DNA of 8,535 nt from a bacterium (GCA_030596585.1 JAUVJM010000056.1:1-8535), one strand, 5' to 3'. Counted from the first letter of the stretch, positions 1 to 5,910 are shown. Program-made: numbers and translations. The notes: a model not told the origin generated them from the letters alone.

Positions 1-314
1 ACCGTCTTCATGCTGGTGAAGGCATCCTCAACGAGATCCCTGAAGAGAAAGCCGCATACCGCTACCGGCAAACTTCCGATAATGATATTACGCGCATACC
101 TGACATTTCTCTCACGGAATATTTCTACTATCCTTCTCCGGAACACCAGAACTATCACAATCAAAGAAGCAAAATGCAGCAGAACATCAAAAAGGAAAGG
201 GGTGTCAGTCCCTGCAATCTGCTGATACAAAGCGAGATGCCCGGAACTACTCACAGGCAGCCATTCGGTTATCCCCTGGATGACTCCCTGAATTGCGGCT
301 TCAGTTATGCGCAT
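1..314 (-). CDS. uppP: Undecaprenyl-diphosphate phosphatase UppP/BacA (N-terminal part, runs off left edge)
   Basis: The reading frame starts at ATG 314 and stays open for 104 codons to the window edge, so the C-terminal part is missing. UppP is an integral membrane enzyme that dephosphorylates undecaprenyl diphosphate, recycling the lipid carrier for peptidoglycan and other surface polymers; it also gives bacitracin tolerance. The call rests on the family signature near the N terminus: AIQGVIQGITEWLPVSSSGH, with acidic Glu17 and His26 of the first catalytic motif, followed by FDVLLHFAS at about 42-50 and a hydrophobic helix at 51-58. The IIIGSLPVAVCGFLF segment at about 77-91 also fits. The second catalytic motif would lie beyond the edge. 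The ATG is 20 bases after the stop of the TPR gene, so the two are probably cotranscribed. No strong ribosome binding site is seen; AAGAG sits very close to the start. Confidence 0.92.
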   Translation of the reverse strand, partial: MRITEAAIQGVIQGITEWLPVSSSGHLALYQQIAGTDTPFLFDVLLHFASLIVIVLVFRRRIVEIFRERNVRYARNIIIGSLPVAVCGFLFRDLVEDAFTSMKT

Positions 315-334
315 TGCTCTTAGGGGCTGCTCCC

Positions 335-760
335 TTACTGGTGCAGCGCCCGCAGCTTCTTCGCCTGGCTCCGGGCATGCCCTGCGCTTTTGTGTGATGG
401 ATAAGCCCCAACAAACCTGTCGTATGCTTCGATTGCCGAACTATAATCCCTAATCCTGTCATAAGATATTGCCAGCCGAGACATAGACATAGCCAACTGC
501 GCGGGCTTTGCAACGGGATACCCGCCGGAAACCATCCGCTCGGGCTGTTCCTGATATTTGTTCACAAGCAGCCCATAGCATTCCGCAGCCTGCGAGTATC
601 TCAATGTCCAGAAACAGAGATTTGCAAGCTGATACTGGGCAGTCGGCGCCCATGAGCTTCTTTCATTCGAGGAGATATGCTGCTGGAAAATTCTGATTGA
701 GTGTGGTGTAAACAAAAAAACGAGTAACGCAACAAGCAGGAATACAAATAGCTTTTTCAT
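335..760 (-). CDS. Small membrane-anchored tetratricopeptide repeat (TPR) protein
   Basis: A 141-residue protein. Residues 3-18 form a hydrophobic segment after MKK, acting as a signal anchor or uncleaved signal peptide; no lipobox cysteine is visible. The rest looks like two TPR helix pairs, about 39-72 (AQYQLANLCFWTLRYSQAAE) and 88-121 (LAISYDRIRDYSSAIEAYDR, then a Tyr-Pro turn). This resembles the TPR_6/YfiO-like scaffolds of periplasmic proteins, which bind proteins and have no enzyme activity. Start choice: GGAGG at 770-774 lies nine bases before ATG 760 but only three before the in-frame ATG 766, so 760 is preferred. The gene follows the B-box-like gene by about 25 bases and precedes uppP by 20, placing it inside the run led by the aromatic genes. 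Its partner is unknown. The TPR fold is fairly secure, the role is not. Confidence 0.8.
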   Translation of the reverse strand: MKKLFVFLLVALLVFLFTPHSIRIFQQHISSNERSSWAPTAQYQLANLCFWTLRYSQAAECYGLLVNKYQEQPERMVSGGYPVAKPAQLAMSMSRLAISYDRIRDYSSAIEAYDRFVGAYPSHKSAGHARSQAKKLRALHQ

Positions 761-789
761 GGTCATATGCCTCCCGGGATTTGCCTAAA

Positions 790-1134
790 CTACCGCGGCA
801 GCAATTTCCCTTTGAGCTTCGAGATCAACTCAAGAAAGCTATCAATGCTGTCAATTCCGAGGAAGAAGTAAAGTGCAAGCACTACAATCAGCACAAATAC
901 TGCCAGCTTAAGAAGGCAGCCCAAACCTGCGGGCAATTTCCTTTTGGGTTTCTCCGACTGCTCCATCGCCGCGACACGCGCGTGGAAGGCTTTTGTCTTC
1001 TCATAGCACTCCTCGCCGCAAAAAACCCCTTCCTCTGTAACAAGTTGACATTCTCCACACAGAGGTTTGTGGCACTGTCTGCATCTGCCAACAGCATCAC
1101 GGTAATCGTGATTTATACACTTGCTCGCTGCCAT
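790..1134 (-). CDS. B-box-like zinc-finger protein with one transmembrane helix
   Basis: A 114-residue protein in two parts. Residues 6-43 are rich in metal ligands: Cys6, His9, Cys18, Cys21, Cys26, Cys29, Cys39 and Cys43. The spacing (C-x2-H, C-x2-C, C-x4-C-x2-C, C-x3-C) resembles bacterial B-box-type zinc fingers that bind two zinc ions. A charged linker (about 44-67) leads to a single hydrophobic helix at about 70-93 and a short lysine-rich tail. The finger should sit in the cytoplasm if positive residues flank the inner side of the helix, but the topology is inferred. AGGAG lies seven bases before ATG 1134, and the start is only 13 bases after the stop of the DHQ synthase gene, so the two are almost certainly cotranscribed. 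Similar finger-plus-helix proteins are poorly characterised. I can name the architecture but not the function. Confidence 0.83.
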   Translation of the reverse strand: MAASKCINHDYRDAVGRCRQCHKPLCGECQLVTEEGVFCGEECYEKTKAFHARVAAMEQSEKPKRKLPAGLGCLLKLAVFVLIVVLALYFFLGIDSIDSFLELISKLKGKLLPR

Positions 1135-1147
1135 TTGACCTCTCCTG

Positions 1148-2143
1148 TCATTTTTCTACTATGGTTTCGTCAACCTTTATGCCGAAATGTCTCCCCCCCT
1201 CGGCTGAATAACCCATCACTTCACTATCCTTCTTCAAATCAACTACAGAAATAGCTTCCCCATCTTTCCCAACCAGCCTGATAGTATCTGCATTCTGCAA
1301 AACCAGGGATACCCTCTTTCCTTCCGCAAACTCGCCTTCAACCAGCATCAGGGGTCTTCTTTCCACCTTTATCCTGCCAACCACCACAATCTGTGTCTCT
1401 CCCTTACCGTTAACCACCAGAGCTTCGCTCCCCGCCCTCAGTTCGGAAAGATATTTCGTTTTCCCTCCCGGTACGAGAGTGTATGCATGGACAGCACCCG
1501 CATTGACCCGGAAAGGTCTCGGTTCCACATAGGGATTTTCAATACTCTCCGAATGAACCAGAAACATAGCATCGCTGGTGTTGCCCACGAGGATTCCTTC
1601 TCCGGAACGCATGTTCGTGCAGGTATCAATGCATACCCTATCGCCCATTCCCAGGGGATCGGTCTTGACAATACGCACAACGCCCAATCCCACCTCGCCG
1701 GAACTCCCTTTGACAACCTGCACCACCTTCCTGATTTCGTTTGCGTCGGAAGTATCAAGGACCACCCCATCGACTCCCTTTTCCAGAGCCTGCACGGCTG
1801 TCCTTGCTTCAGCAGCGCTGTCCACTTCAACCATCAACCCTTCCGTCTGAGCGATGAGGTTCTCAAGAGGAATGATGGTCCAGTCCTTCATCCTAAGAAT
1901 TAGCATCTTGGACCGACTCAACTTCAGCGCTTTTTCTTCATCCTGCTTGTTTTTTATCTCAAACTCAACGACTTCTTCCCCAAGCTTTATGTCCCCATCA
2001 CTGGCAACAGTCTTTATAATTCCGAGCTCCTTCACCTTGGCGCTGAACCCCTCCGGCACTATCAGAGCATCAACACCACTTTCAAGAGACGAAATAGCCT
2101 TCTGCTTATCCCAGGGAACAACTCTTACCCACACACTTTTCAT
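1148..2143 (-). CDS. aroB': 3-dehydroquinate synthase II (archaeal type)
   Basis: This 331-residue enzyme belongs to the MJ1249 family. It carries out NAD-dependent oxidative deamination and cyclisation of 2-amino-3,7-dideoxy-D-threo-hept-6-ulosonate (ADH) to 3-dehydroquinate, entering the shikimate pathway without DAHP or classical AroB. Supporting features are the N-terminal VWVRVVPWDKQK; the central GDRVCIDTCTNM (167-178) with GEGILVGNTS behind it; FLVHSES followed by NPYVEPRPFRVNAGAVHAY (203-221); PGGKTKYLSEL (225-235); and VGRIKVERRPLML (255-267). These are the most conserved stretches of the family, and the length is normal. The ATG overlaps the stop of the ADH synthase gene as ATGA (2140-2143), a sign of translational coupling between consecutive enzymes. 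GAGG lies ten bases upstream inside the preceding gene. Product assignment is firm. Whether a classical AroB also exists cannot be judged here. Confidence 0.95.
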   Translation of the reverse strand: MKSVWVRVVPWDKQKAISSLESGVDALIVPEGFSAKVKELGIIKTVASDGDIKLGEEVVEFEIKNKQDEEKALKLSRSKMLILRMKDWTIIPLENLIAQTEGLMVEVDSAAEARTAVQALEKGVDGVVLDTSDANEIRKVVQVVKGSSGEVGLGVVRIVKTDPLGMGDRVCIDTCTNMRSGEGILVGNTSDAMFLVHSESIENPYVEPRPFRVNAGAVHAYTLVPGGKTKYLSELRAGSEALVVNGKGETQIVVVGRIKVERRPLMLVEGEFAEGKRVSLVLQNADTIRLVGKDGEAISVVDLKKDSEVMGYSAEGGRHFGIKVDETIVEK

Positions 2144-2934
2144 TCTGCACCAGCCTCTTTTGCTGCCTCCGGAGCAACGCCTTCATGCACCAGTCTGCCA
2201 ATGGCGGTGACGATTTCTTCGGGATGGGCATGCTGAAAAACATTCCGCCCGATCGAGACTCCAGCCGCACCCGCTTCCATTGCACCGGTTACCATCCGGA
2301 AAAGGTCATCATCCGTTTCCACCTTCTCCCCGCCCGCGATAACGACAGGAACCGGACAACCATCAACTACTTCACGGAAACTCTCGGGACTCCCGGTGTA
2401 GTTCACCTTCACAATATCCGCACCAAGTTCAGCTCCAACCCTGGCGGCATGTTTCACAACTTTTACATCAAACTCATTTGCCACTTTCCTCCCCCGTGCA
2501 TATATCATCGCAAGAAGAGGCATTCCCCAATTCTGGCACTGGTTGGAAACTTCTCCGAGGAAGGCAAGCATCAGGGTATCACCCTCAGTTCCCAGATTTA
2601 CGTGCACCGAGATGGCATCAGCCCCCAGCTTTATTGCCTCCTCGACGGTGCAGACAGGAACTTTCGTATTGGGTTCCGGGCTCATACTGGTGCTGCCCGA
2701 GAGATGCATAATCAATCCCACATCTTTGCCTCTGCCGCGATGCCCCGCCTTTACAATCCCTTTGTGAAGAACAATTGCATTTGCCCCCCCATCCACCATT
2801 TTCCCGATTGTATCTCTCATGTTCTCGAGCCCTTTTATCGGCCCCATCGTGATTCCGTGGTCCATAGGAACTATCACTGTCTTGCCTGAGTTGCGGTCCA
2901 GAATCCGCTCCATTCTGATGGCTTTCCCTATCAT
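2140..2934 (-). CDS. 2-amino-3,7-dideoxy-D-threo-hept-6-ulosonate (ADH) synthase, class I aldolase family
   Basis: A 264-residue cytosolic enzyme of the MJ0400 (DeoC/FbaB-like) family. It performs a transaldolase-type transfer to L-aspartate semialdehyde, with 6-deoxy-5-ketofructose 1-phosphate as donor in methanogens, to make ADH, the substrate of the next gene product. The Schiff-base lysine is Lys176 in DIVKVNYTG. The acid/base residues are Asp25 in VPMDHG and Tyr145 in AMIYARG; these three sit at a constant offset of eight from the Asp33, Tyr153 and Lys184 that I recall for MJ0400. Phosphate-binding glycines follow in VVIAGGEK (197-204) and GVSIGRNVFQ (225-234). An in-frame ATG at 2958 exists, but AGGAGG at 2943-2948 lies eight bases before ATG 2934, which also begins the typical MIGKAIRMERIL. 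A sigma70-like promoter directly upstream suggests this gene heads the operon. The plain aldolase alternative is less likely given the neighbour. Confidence 0.93.
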   Translation of the reverse strand: MIGKAIRMERILDRNSGKTVIVPMDHGITMGPIKGLENMRDTIGKMVDGGANAIVLHKGIVKAGHRGRGKDVGLIMHLSGSTSMSPEPNTKVPVCTVEEAIKLGADAISVHVNLGTEGDTLMLAFLGEVSNQCQNWGMPLLAMIYARGRKVANEFDVKVVKHAARVGAELGADIVKVNYTGSPESFREVVDGCPVPVVIAGGEKVETDDDLFRMVTGAMEAGAAGVSIGRNVFQHAHPEEIVTAIGRLVHEGVAPEAAKEAGAE

Positions 2935-2942
2935 CGGATGTT

Positions 2943-2948
2943 CCTCCT
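2943..2948 (-). promoter_or_regulatory. Ribosome binding site deciding the ADH synthase start
   Basis: A perfect AGGAGG within TAAGGAGGAA, eight bases before ATG 2934. It lies between that ATG and the alternative ATG at 2958, so the longer start would place the site inside the coding region. Confidence 0.8.
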
Positions 2949-2956
2949 TAACTCTC

Positions 2957-2985
2957 AATATATCAAATGGATATTATAGAAGCAA
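2957..2985 (-). promoter_or_regulatory. Likely sigma70-type promoter of the aromatic operon
   Basis: On the minus strand TTGCTT (2985-2980) is followed by a 17-base spacer and TATATT (2962-2957). Transcription would begin near 2950, giving a very short leader with the AGGAGG site close to the 5' end. A second TATAAT at 2978-2973 sits inside the spacer but lacks a good -35 element at the right distance. The same TTGCTT-N17-TATA layout appears before the LapA-like gene. No operator was recognised. Confidence 0.5.
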
Positions 2986-2988
2986 GAG

Positions 2989-3020
2989 AAAAATCGTCTT
3001 CAGCAGCTGCCCGGCCGCTG
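2989..3020 (-). terminator. Weak intrinsic terminator candidate after the DUF4432 gene
   Basis: Thirteen bases after the stop codon, the minus strand has CAGCGGC (3020-3014), a six-base loop and GCTGCTG (3007-3001). These form a seven-pair stem with one G-U pair. A run of five T (2993-2989) follows, but seven bases beyond the stem, which is further than usual. It separates the oxidoreductase/DUF4432 unit from the aromatic operon promoter. Confidence 0.35.
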
Positions 3021-3033
3021 TAATCGGCTCTCT

Positions 3034-4122
3034 TTATTTGCTCAAACGGGCGGTTCTCTCTTCAAGAGCTGAGATTTCTTTATTAGACGGAAGAACACCG
3101 ATTGTGAGATGGTACTCACTCTTCTCACCCGGCTCAAGGAACTGAAGTCTTCCCTCTTTCCTCTCCACGCTCCTTCCCTCGACAAGAGCATTGCCCGGTT
3201 CAACCCCGACAACATACGTTCCTTCCCCATTCATCTTCCATTCAACAAAATGAGGAAGTTCTTTCTTGGGATAGGATACATAAAAGCCAAAACCCTGCCC
3301 ATTTCCAAATCTCTTATTAGCAAGCGCAACAGTTATTATTCCTTCTTCATCAGGCTGGATATCATGATAATAACACCTCTCCTTGAACCCGGGAGTTGGT
3401 GGAAGAAATTTGTTATACTGCTCCTTTTCTTTCTCAGCCTCCTCACCCCTGGGAACTGCTTTAAGGGAAGCAGAAATCAACTCTGAGCCTTCGTCCACAA
3501 CAGGGAACCCCCCATTTATATGGTAGAGCATCATATGAGGGACAGTCTCATGCCCCAGGTTTTCTACAATGTCATGAACGGTAAAACACATATCACCGAG
3601 ACGGCTTTCTATTCGCCGTCTGAGGCAAAGATTCTCGCCAAAAACCGCTGCCTCCGCCATTCTCCCCGCTGCCCACATCACATAGTCATCTCCCCGCCAT
3701 TCACCGTCTGCCGAAACATTCTCTGCGCGAATATTGGAAATCCTTCCGTGTAGTCCAAGTTCTTCGCCCTCATCCTCACATGGCTGTCCTATCTGGCGCA
3801 AGCCGCAGGTGACAAGCAGCCCACCGTAAAAACTGCGAAGCCAGCCAAGCCCTCGCTCCTCATAGTATTCAGGCGCAACTTCTCCCGTTGGAGAGCGCCA
3901 GCAAAGGGGAATACCATTGTATTCGGCAAGAGAAATATCCATACACCTTCCAGGGAGAACTCTGAAATTGAAACCACTTCCCGTACGAAACTCTATCATC
4001 TCCATACCCTTTTCGCGGCCGTCTTTCAGTTCAGATACCTTCACTCCCCCAACCTGCGAAACGTCACCGATTCTCTTCATCAATCTTTCCCGCGTAAATT
4101 CTTCACCGAATAATTTAGCCAT
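3034..4122 (-). CDS. DUF4432 family protein, aldose 1-epimerase-like
   Basis: A 362-residue protein that looks like the DUF4432 branch of the galactose-mutarotase-like fold. Recognisable blocks are NFRVLPGRCMDISLAEYNG (52-70), PLCWRSPTG (72-80), GWLRSFYGGLLVTCGL (93-108), GLHGRISN (123-130), YHINGGFPV (200-208) and VGVEPGNA (305-312). By analogy with mutarotases, a histidine (His125 or His201) and Glu308 could be the acid/base pair, but this is inference. The family probably acts on a sugar or sugar acid, and no substrate can be named. Start choice: ATG 4134 is in frame but has no ribosome site; GGAGGAGG at 4125-4132 directly precedes ATG 4122, which is preferred. The gene then overlaps the end of the FAD oxidoreductase by eight bases, indicating coupled translation. 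A weak terminator follows. Family assignment is good, biochemical role unknown. Confidence 0.85.
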   Translation of the reverse strand: MAKLFGEEFTRERLMKRIGDVSQVGGVKVSELKDGREKGMEMIEFRTGSGFNFRVLPGRCMDISLAEYNGIPLCWRSPTGEVAPEYYEERGLGWLRSFYGGLLVTCGLRQIGQPCEDEGEELGLHGRISNIRAENVSADGEWRGDDYVMWAAGRMAEAAVFGENLCLRRRIESRLGDMCFTVHDIVENLGHETVPHMMLYHINGGFPVVDEGSELISASLKAVPRGEEAEKEKEQYNKFLPPTPGFKERCYYHDIQPDEEGIITVALANKRFGNGQGFGFYVSYPKKELPHFVEWKMNGEGTYVVGVEPGNALVEGRSVERKEGRLQFLEPGEKSEYHLTIGVLPSNKEISALEERTARLSK

Positions 4123-5263
4123 GACCTCCTCCATTGTTCAATTGGGAAATTCTTAATTCCTTCACCACAAGTTCAGCGATAGCAAGACAGCTCGTTAAAC
4201 CGGGAGAATCAATACCAATAAGATTCACGAAGTTAGGGAAACCTTGCTCACTCTCGTTCCTGATTATGAAATCCCTGAAGCCGTCTCTCTCCCCCTTCAA
4301 CCTGGGTCTTATTCCGGCAGTATCGGGAATCATATCCTCCTGCCGAAGACCTGGCAGGAACTTCCTTACGGAATCGCAAAAAATTTCTTTATCCTTTTCA
4401 TCTATGTCATAGTCAATCTCCGCCACATATTTCGCATCCGGTCCCACTCTCAAGCCACCCGCTAAATCGGGAGTGATATGAATACCAAGACCCAGCTCGG
4501 TGGGGGGAGGATAGATGAGATGATTTATCGAAAACCGTCCCGGGTCTGATATCCTGAAATACTGCCCCTTGCAATAATGAATCCGGTAACGATGCTTCTC
4601 CGCATCCATTCCAACCATCTCCGCTATTCCATCAGAATTCAGACCCGCGCAGTTGACAACTGCCCCTGTGCGGAAAGAAAAAATATCACCGCCCGGTTCT
4701 CTCGCTGCAACTTCATAGAAGTCTTTATTTCTGTTGATACCGATAACCTCCACGGAAAAAGCGAAATCAACTTTTCTCTGCTTTGCACTCTGGTACAAGA
4801 ACTTCATCAGACTGTGTGAGTCTATTATTCCTGAATCCGGAGAAAAAAGAACGGATTCCGCTTTAATATCCGGCTCCAGTTCCCTCGTTTCTTCTTTTTC
4901 AAGAAATCTCAGGCTCTTCACACCGCACTCAAGAGCATTTCCGTATATTGTTTCAAGTTTCCCGGCAGATTCATTGTCAGAAGCGACAAGGAGTTTTCCT
5001 ATTCTCTTGTGGGGAATACCGCACTCAGAACAGAGCTCATAGAGAAGATGCTTTCCCCGAATACTCGTCTTTGCCTTGAGAGAATCCCGGGGATAATATA
5101 TCCCGGCATGGATTACTTCTGAATTTCTTGAACTTGTCTCCTGCCCGAAAGAACTATTCTTTTCGACTACGACTATATCTTTCGCGGAACCGGAGGAAAG
5201 ATAGTGAGAAACCGCCAAACCAATCACGCCGGCCCCGATTATTACTATGTCAATTTCCTGCAT
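4115..5263 (-). CDS. lhgO: FAD-dependent oxidoreductase, L-2-hydroxyglutarate dehydrogenase (LhgO)-like
   Basis: A 382-residue DAO-superfamily flavoprotein. The N-terminal dinucleotide-binding motif is IVIIGAGVIGLAVSHYL (6-22), with an acidic end of the second strand in VVVEKN. The LhgO hallmark follows: SSRNSEVIHAGIYYPRDSLKA (44-64). Other family features are the SGIIDSHSLM segment (144-153), VVNCAGLNSD (202-211), HYCKGQYFRI (229-238), AGIRPRL (316-322) and the FAD-contacting IGIDSPGLTSCLAIAE (349-364). LhgO oxidises L-2-hydroxyglutarate to 2-oxoglutarate and passes electrons to the membrane quinone pool. Relatives act on other 2-hydroxy acids or glycerol phosphate, so the substrate is not certain. 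A longer frame reaches a TTG at 5308, but the added residues look unrelated to the family and ATG 5263 starts right before the flavin motif; neither has a good ribosome site. It overlaps the DUF4432 gene, so the two probably act together. Confidence 0.88.
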   Translation of the reverse strand: MQEIDIVIIGAGVIGLAVSHYLSSGSAKDIVVVEKNSSFGQETSSRNSEVIHAGIYYPRDSLKAKTSIRGKHLLYELCSECGIPHKRIGKLLVASDNESAGKLETIYGNALECGVKSLRFLEKEETRELEPDIKAESVLFSPDSGIIDSHSLMKFLYQSAKQRKVDFAFSVEVIGINRNKDFYEVAAREPGGDIFSFRTGAVVNCAGLNSDGIAEMVGMDAEKHRYRIHYCKGQYFRISDPGRFSINHLIYPPPTELGLGIHITPDLAGGLRVGPDAKYVAEIDYDIDEKDKEIFCDSVRKFLPGLRQEDMIPDTAGIRPRLKGERDGFRDFIIRNESEQGFPNFVNLIGIDSPGLTSCLAIAELVVKELRISQLNNGGGHG

Positions 5264-5332
5264 GAGGTCTTGTCTTCCCGGAAAGCCCGATGAATTGGCC
5301 AGTTGCAAATACGGACAACCTGTTGGTCGATA

Positions 5333-5372
5333 GAGATTTCCACCCGCGAATGCTTTCGAGGTCAGAATGACA
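5333..5372 (-). repeat. Degenerate dispersed repeat, GAGATT...AATGACA type (copy 1)
   Basis: On the plus strand this stretch begins GAGATTTC, carries GCTTTCG in its middle and ends GTCAGAATGACA. It matches in outline the copy at 5881-5910 and the dispersed TGTCATT...AATCTC elements I know from many bacterial genomes. It is longer and more divergent than copy 2, so it is a weaker call. Confidence 0.45.
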
Positions 5373-5397
5373 AAAGGCGAATGTCACTTAAATTAAC

Positions 5398-5421
5398 GGG
5401 TCAGGCATGCCTGACCCCTAC
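5398..5421 (-). repeat. REP-like palindromic element 1 (minus orientation)
   Basis: Positions 5398-5417 are a perfect 20-bp palindrome, GGGTCAGGCATGCCTGACCC. Extended to 5421 and read on the minus strand, the element starts GTAGGGG, the same heptamer that starts element 2. The two thus face in opposite directions 22 bases apart. Such paired palindromes with a shared head resemble REP sequences mobilised by IS200-like RAYT transposases. No such transposase is in the window. Confidence 0.75.
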
Positions 5422-5428
5422 GTCTGAA
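5417..5428 (+). repeat. 12-bp direct repeat CCTACGTCTGAA, copy 1
   Basis: Exact match to 5830-5841. It overlaps the edge of palindromic element 1, so it may be part of the flank carried or targeted by that element. Confidence 0.45.
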
Positions 5429-5443
5429 AAAACAAACAATTCT

Positions 5444-5467
5444 GTAGGGGACGGGCATGCCCGTCCC
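5444..5467 (+). repeat. REP-like palindromic element 2 (plus orientation)
   Basis: It starts GTAGGGG and contains a perfect 20-bp palindrome at 5448-5467, GGGACGGGCATGCCCGTCCC. It shares the GTAGGGG head and the GGCATGCC centre with element 1 while the flanking bases change in a compensated way (TCA/TGA against ACG/CGT). Both arms of each stem differ together, which argues for selection on pairing. As RNA it would form a very stable hairpin downstream of the LapA-like gene, possibly protecting its message. Confidence 0.75.
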
Positions 5468-5532
5468 GCTAATAAAGCTGCGCAAAAAGGAAATTCCTAT
5501 ACAATGAACTTACGAGAAGAATCATCTGGCAA

Positions 5533-5727
5533 CTACTTGCTCTTCTTTGATCTGGCAATTCCAACCCCGAGAAGAAAACCGGTCAGCATTGTCAGGATCA
5601 TGAGAACAATCTGAGACATACTCACTTTCCAGAAAAAAAGCCGCAAGATAATGATCTGCGTATTCTGGATGAGAATAATCAAACACAGAACAGCTAAGAC
5701 CGAAATAATGATGGTTTTAGGTTTCAT
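5533..5727 (-). CDS. lapA: LapA-domain (DUF1049) small inner-membrane protein
   Basis: A 64-residue protein with two transmembrane helices, about 5-21 and 38-57, and a basic tail ARSKKSK. Between them lies IQNTQIIILRLFFWKVSMS (20-38), matching the typical LapA core (asparagine-threonine, then leucine-arginine, then phenylalanine-tryptophan). In Escherichia coli LapA works with LapB in controlling lipopolysaccharide assembly. In bacteria outside that group, small LapA-domain proteins are common and their function is unknown, so the symbol marks the domain and not a proven role. AGGAGG at 5735-5740 is seven bases before the ATG and fixes the start. A good promoter lies at 5776-5804, and the gene is isolated between repeat-rich spacers, so it is probably transcribed alone. 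Confidence 0.85.
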   Translation of the reverse strand: MKPKTIIISVLAVLCLIILIQNTQIIILRLFFWKVSMSQIVLMILTMLTGFLLGVGIARSKKSK

Positions 5728-5775
5728 CTCAACTCCTCCTCCCAGTACACACTTCGCTCCTGCCTGCCGGATTTA

Positions 5776-5804
5776 TTTATACCAACAATTAGCAGAAAAA
5801 GCAA
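5776..5804 (-). promoter_or_regulatory. Likely sigma70-type promoter of the lapA-like gene
   Basis: On the minus strand TTGCTT (5804-5799), a 17-base spacer and TATAAA (5781-5776), with TGG just before the last hexamer giving an extended -10 element. The predicted leader is about 40 bases and contains the AGGAGG site. The layout matches that before the ADH synthase gene. Confidence 0.55.
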
Positions 5805-5829
5805 CTAAATTGCGACTATACTGCTGGAG

Positions 5830-5841
5830 CCTACGTCTGAA
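5830..5841 (+). repeat. 12-bp direct repeat CCTACGTCTGAA, copy 2
   Basis: Exact match to 5417-5428 without an adjoining palindrome; only GGAG precedes it. It may be a relic of a third element or a target site that was never filled. A chance match is possible. Confidence 0.35.
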
Positions 5842-5880
5842 GAAAAAGAGGATTTTTGTGGAATTATAAATAAGGTGGTT

Positions 5881-5910
5881 GAGATTGCTTCGCTACCGCT
5901 CACAATGACA
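5881..5910 (-). repeat. Dispersed repeat, GAGATTGCTTCG...CAATGACA type (copy 2)
   Basis: Thirty bases with ATTG near one end and CAAT near the other, reading TGTCATTGTGAGCG...GAAGCAATCTC on the minus strand. This is very close to a family of short intergenic repeats found in many copies in diverse bacterial genomes. It lies downstream of the tRNA-His gene. The family call comes from memory of the sequence type, not from a search. Confidence 0.6.

Larger units (their letters stand above)
5264..5532. other. Intergenic repeat-rich spacer between the FAD oxidoreductase and lapA-like genes
   Basis: About 270 bases without a gene I can support on either strand. It holds a degenerate GAGATT...AATGACA element (5333-5372) and two inverted palindromes (5398-5421 and 5444-5467). 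No convincing promoter for the oxidoreductase gene was found, so its transcription start remains open. Confidence 0.6.

Noticed and set aside
10..225. A 71-codon plus-strand frame at the left end
   Set aside because: The opposite strand encodes the unmistakable UppP N terminus, so this is a shadow.
301..513. A 70-codon minus-strand frame inside the TPR gene
   Set aside because: It is an alternative frame of the TPR gene. The TPR frame has a signal anchor, repeat pattern and ribosome site, and the end of this frame overlaps the start of uppP.
781..1254. A 157-codon open frame on the plus strand
   Set aside because: It runs antisense across the B-box-like gene and the end of DHQ synthase II, with no ribosome site or recognisable fold.
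2185..2889. A 234-codon open frame on the plus strand
   Set aside because: It lies antisense to ADH synthase, whose catalytic residues and family motifs are clear. The plus-strand product is rich in His, Pro and Arg and shows no domain.
5264..5308. A longer FAD oxidoreductase starting at TTG 5308
   Set aside because: The extra 15 residues precede the usual start of the flavin-binding strand and show no family resemblance. There is only a weak AGG ten bases upstream.
5398..5467. A minimal CRISPR array
   Set aside because: There are only two units, they are inverted relative to each other, they differ in sequence, and no cas gene is near. They fit REP-like palindromes better.
5444..5467. An intrinsic terminator for the lapA-like gene
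   Set aside because: The hairpin is strong, but on the minus strand it is followed by CTACAGAATTG and not directly by a T run, so classic termination is doubtful.
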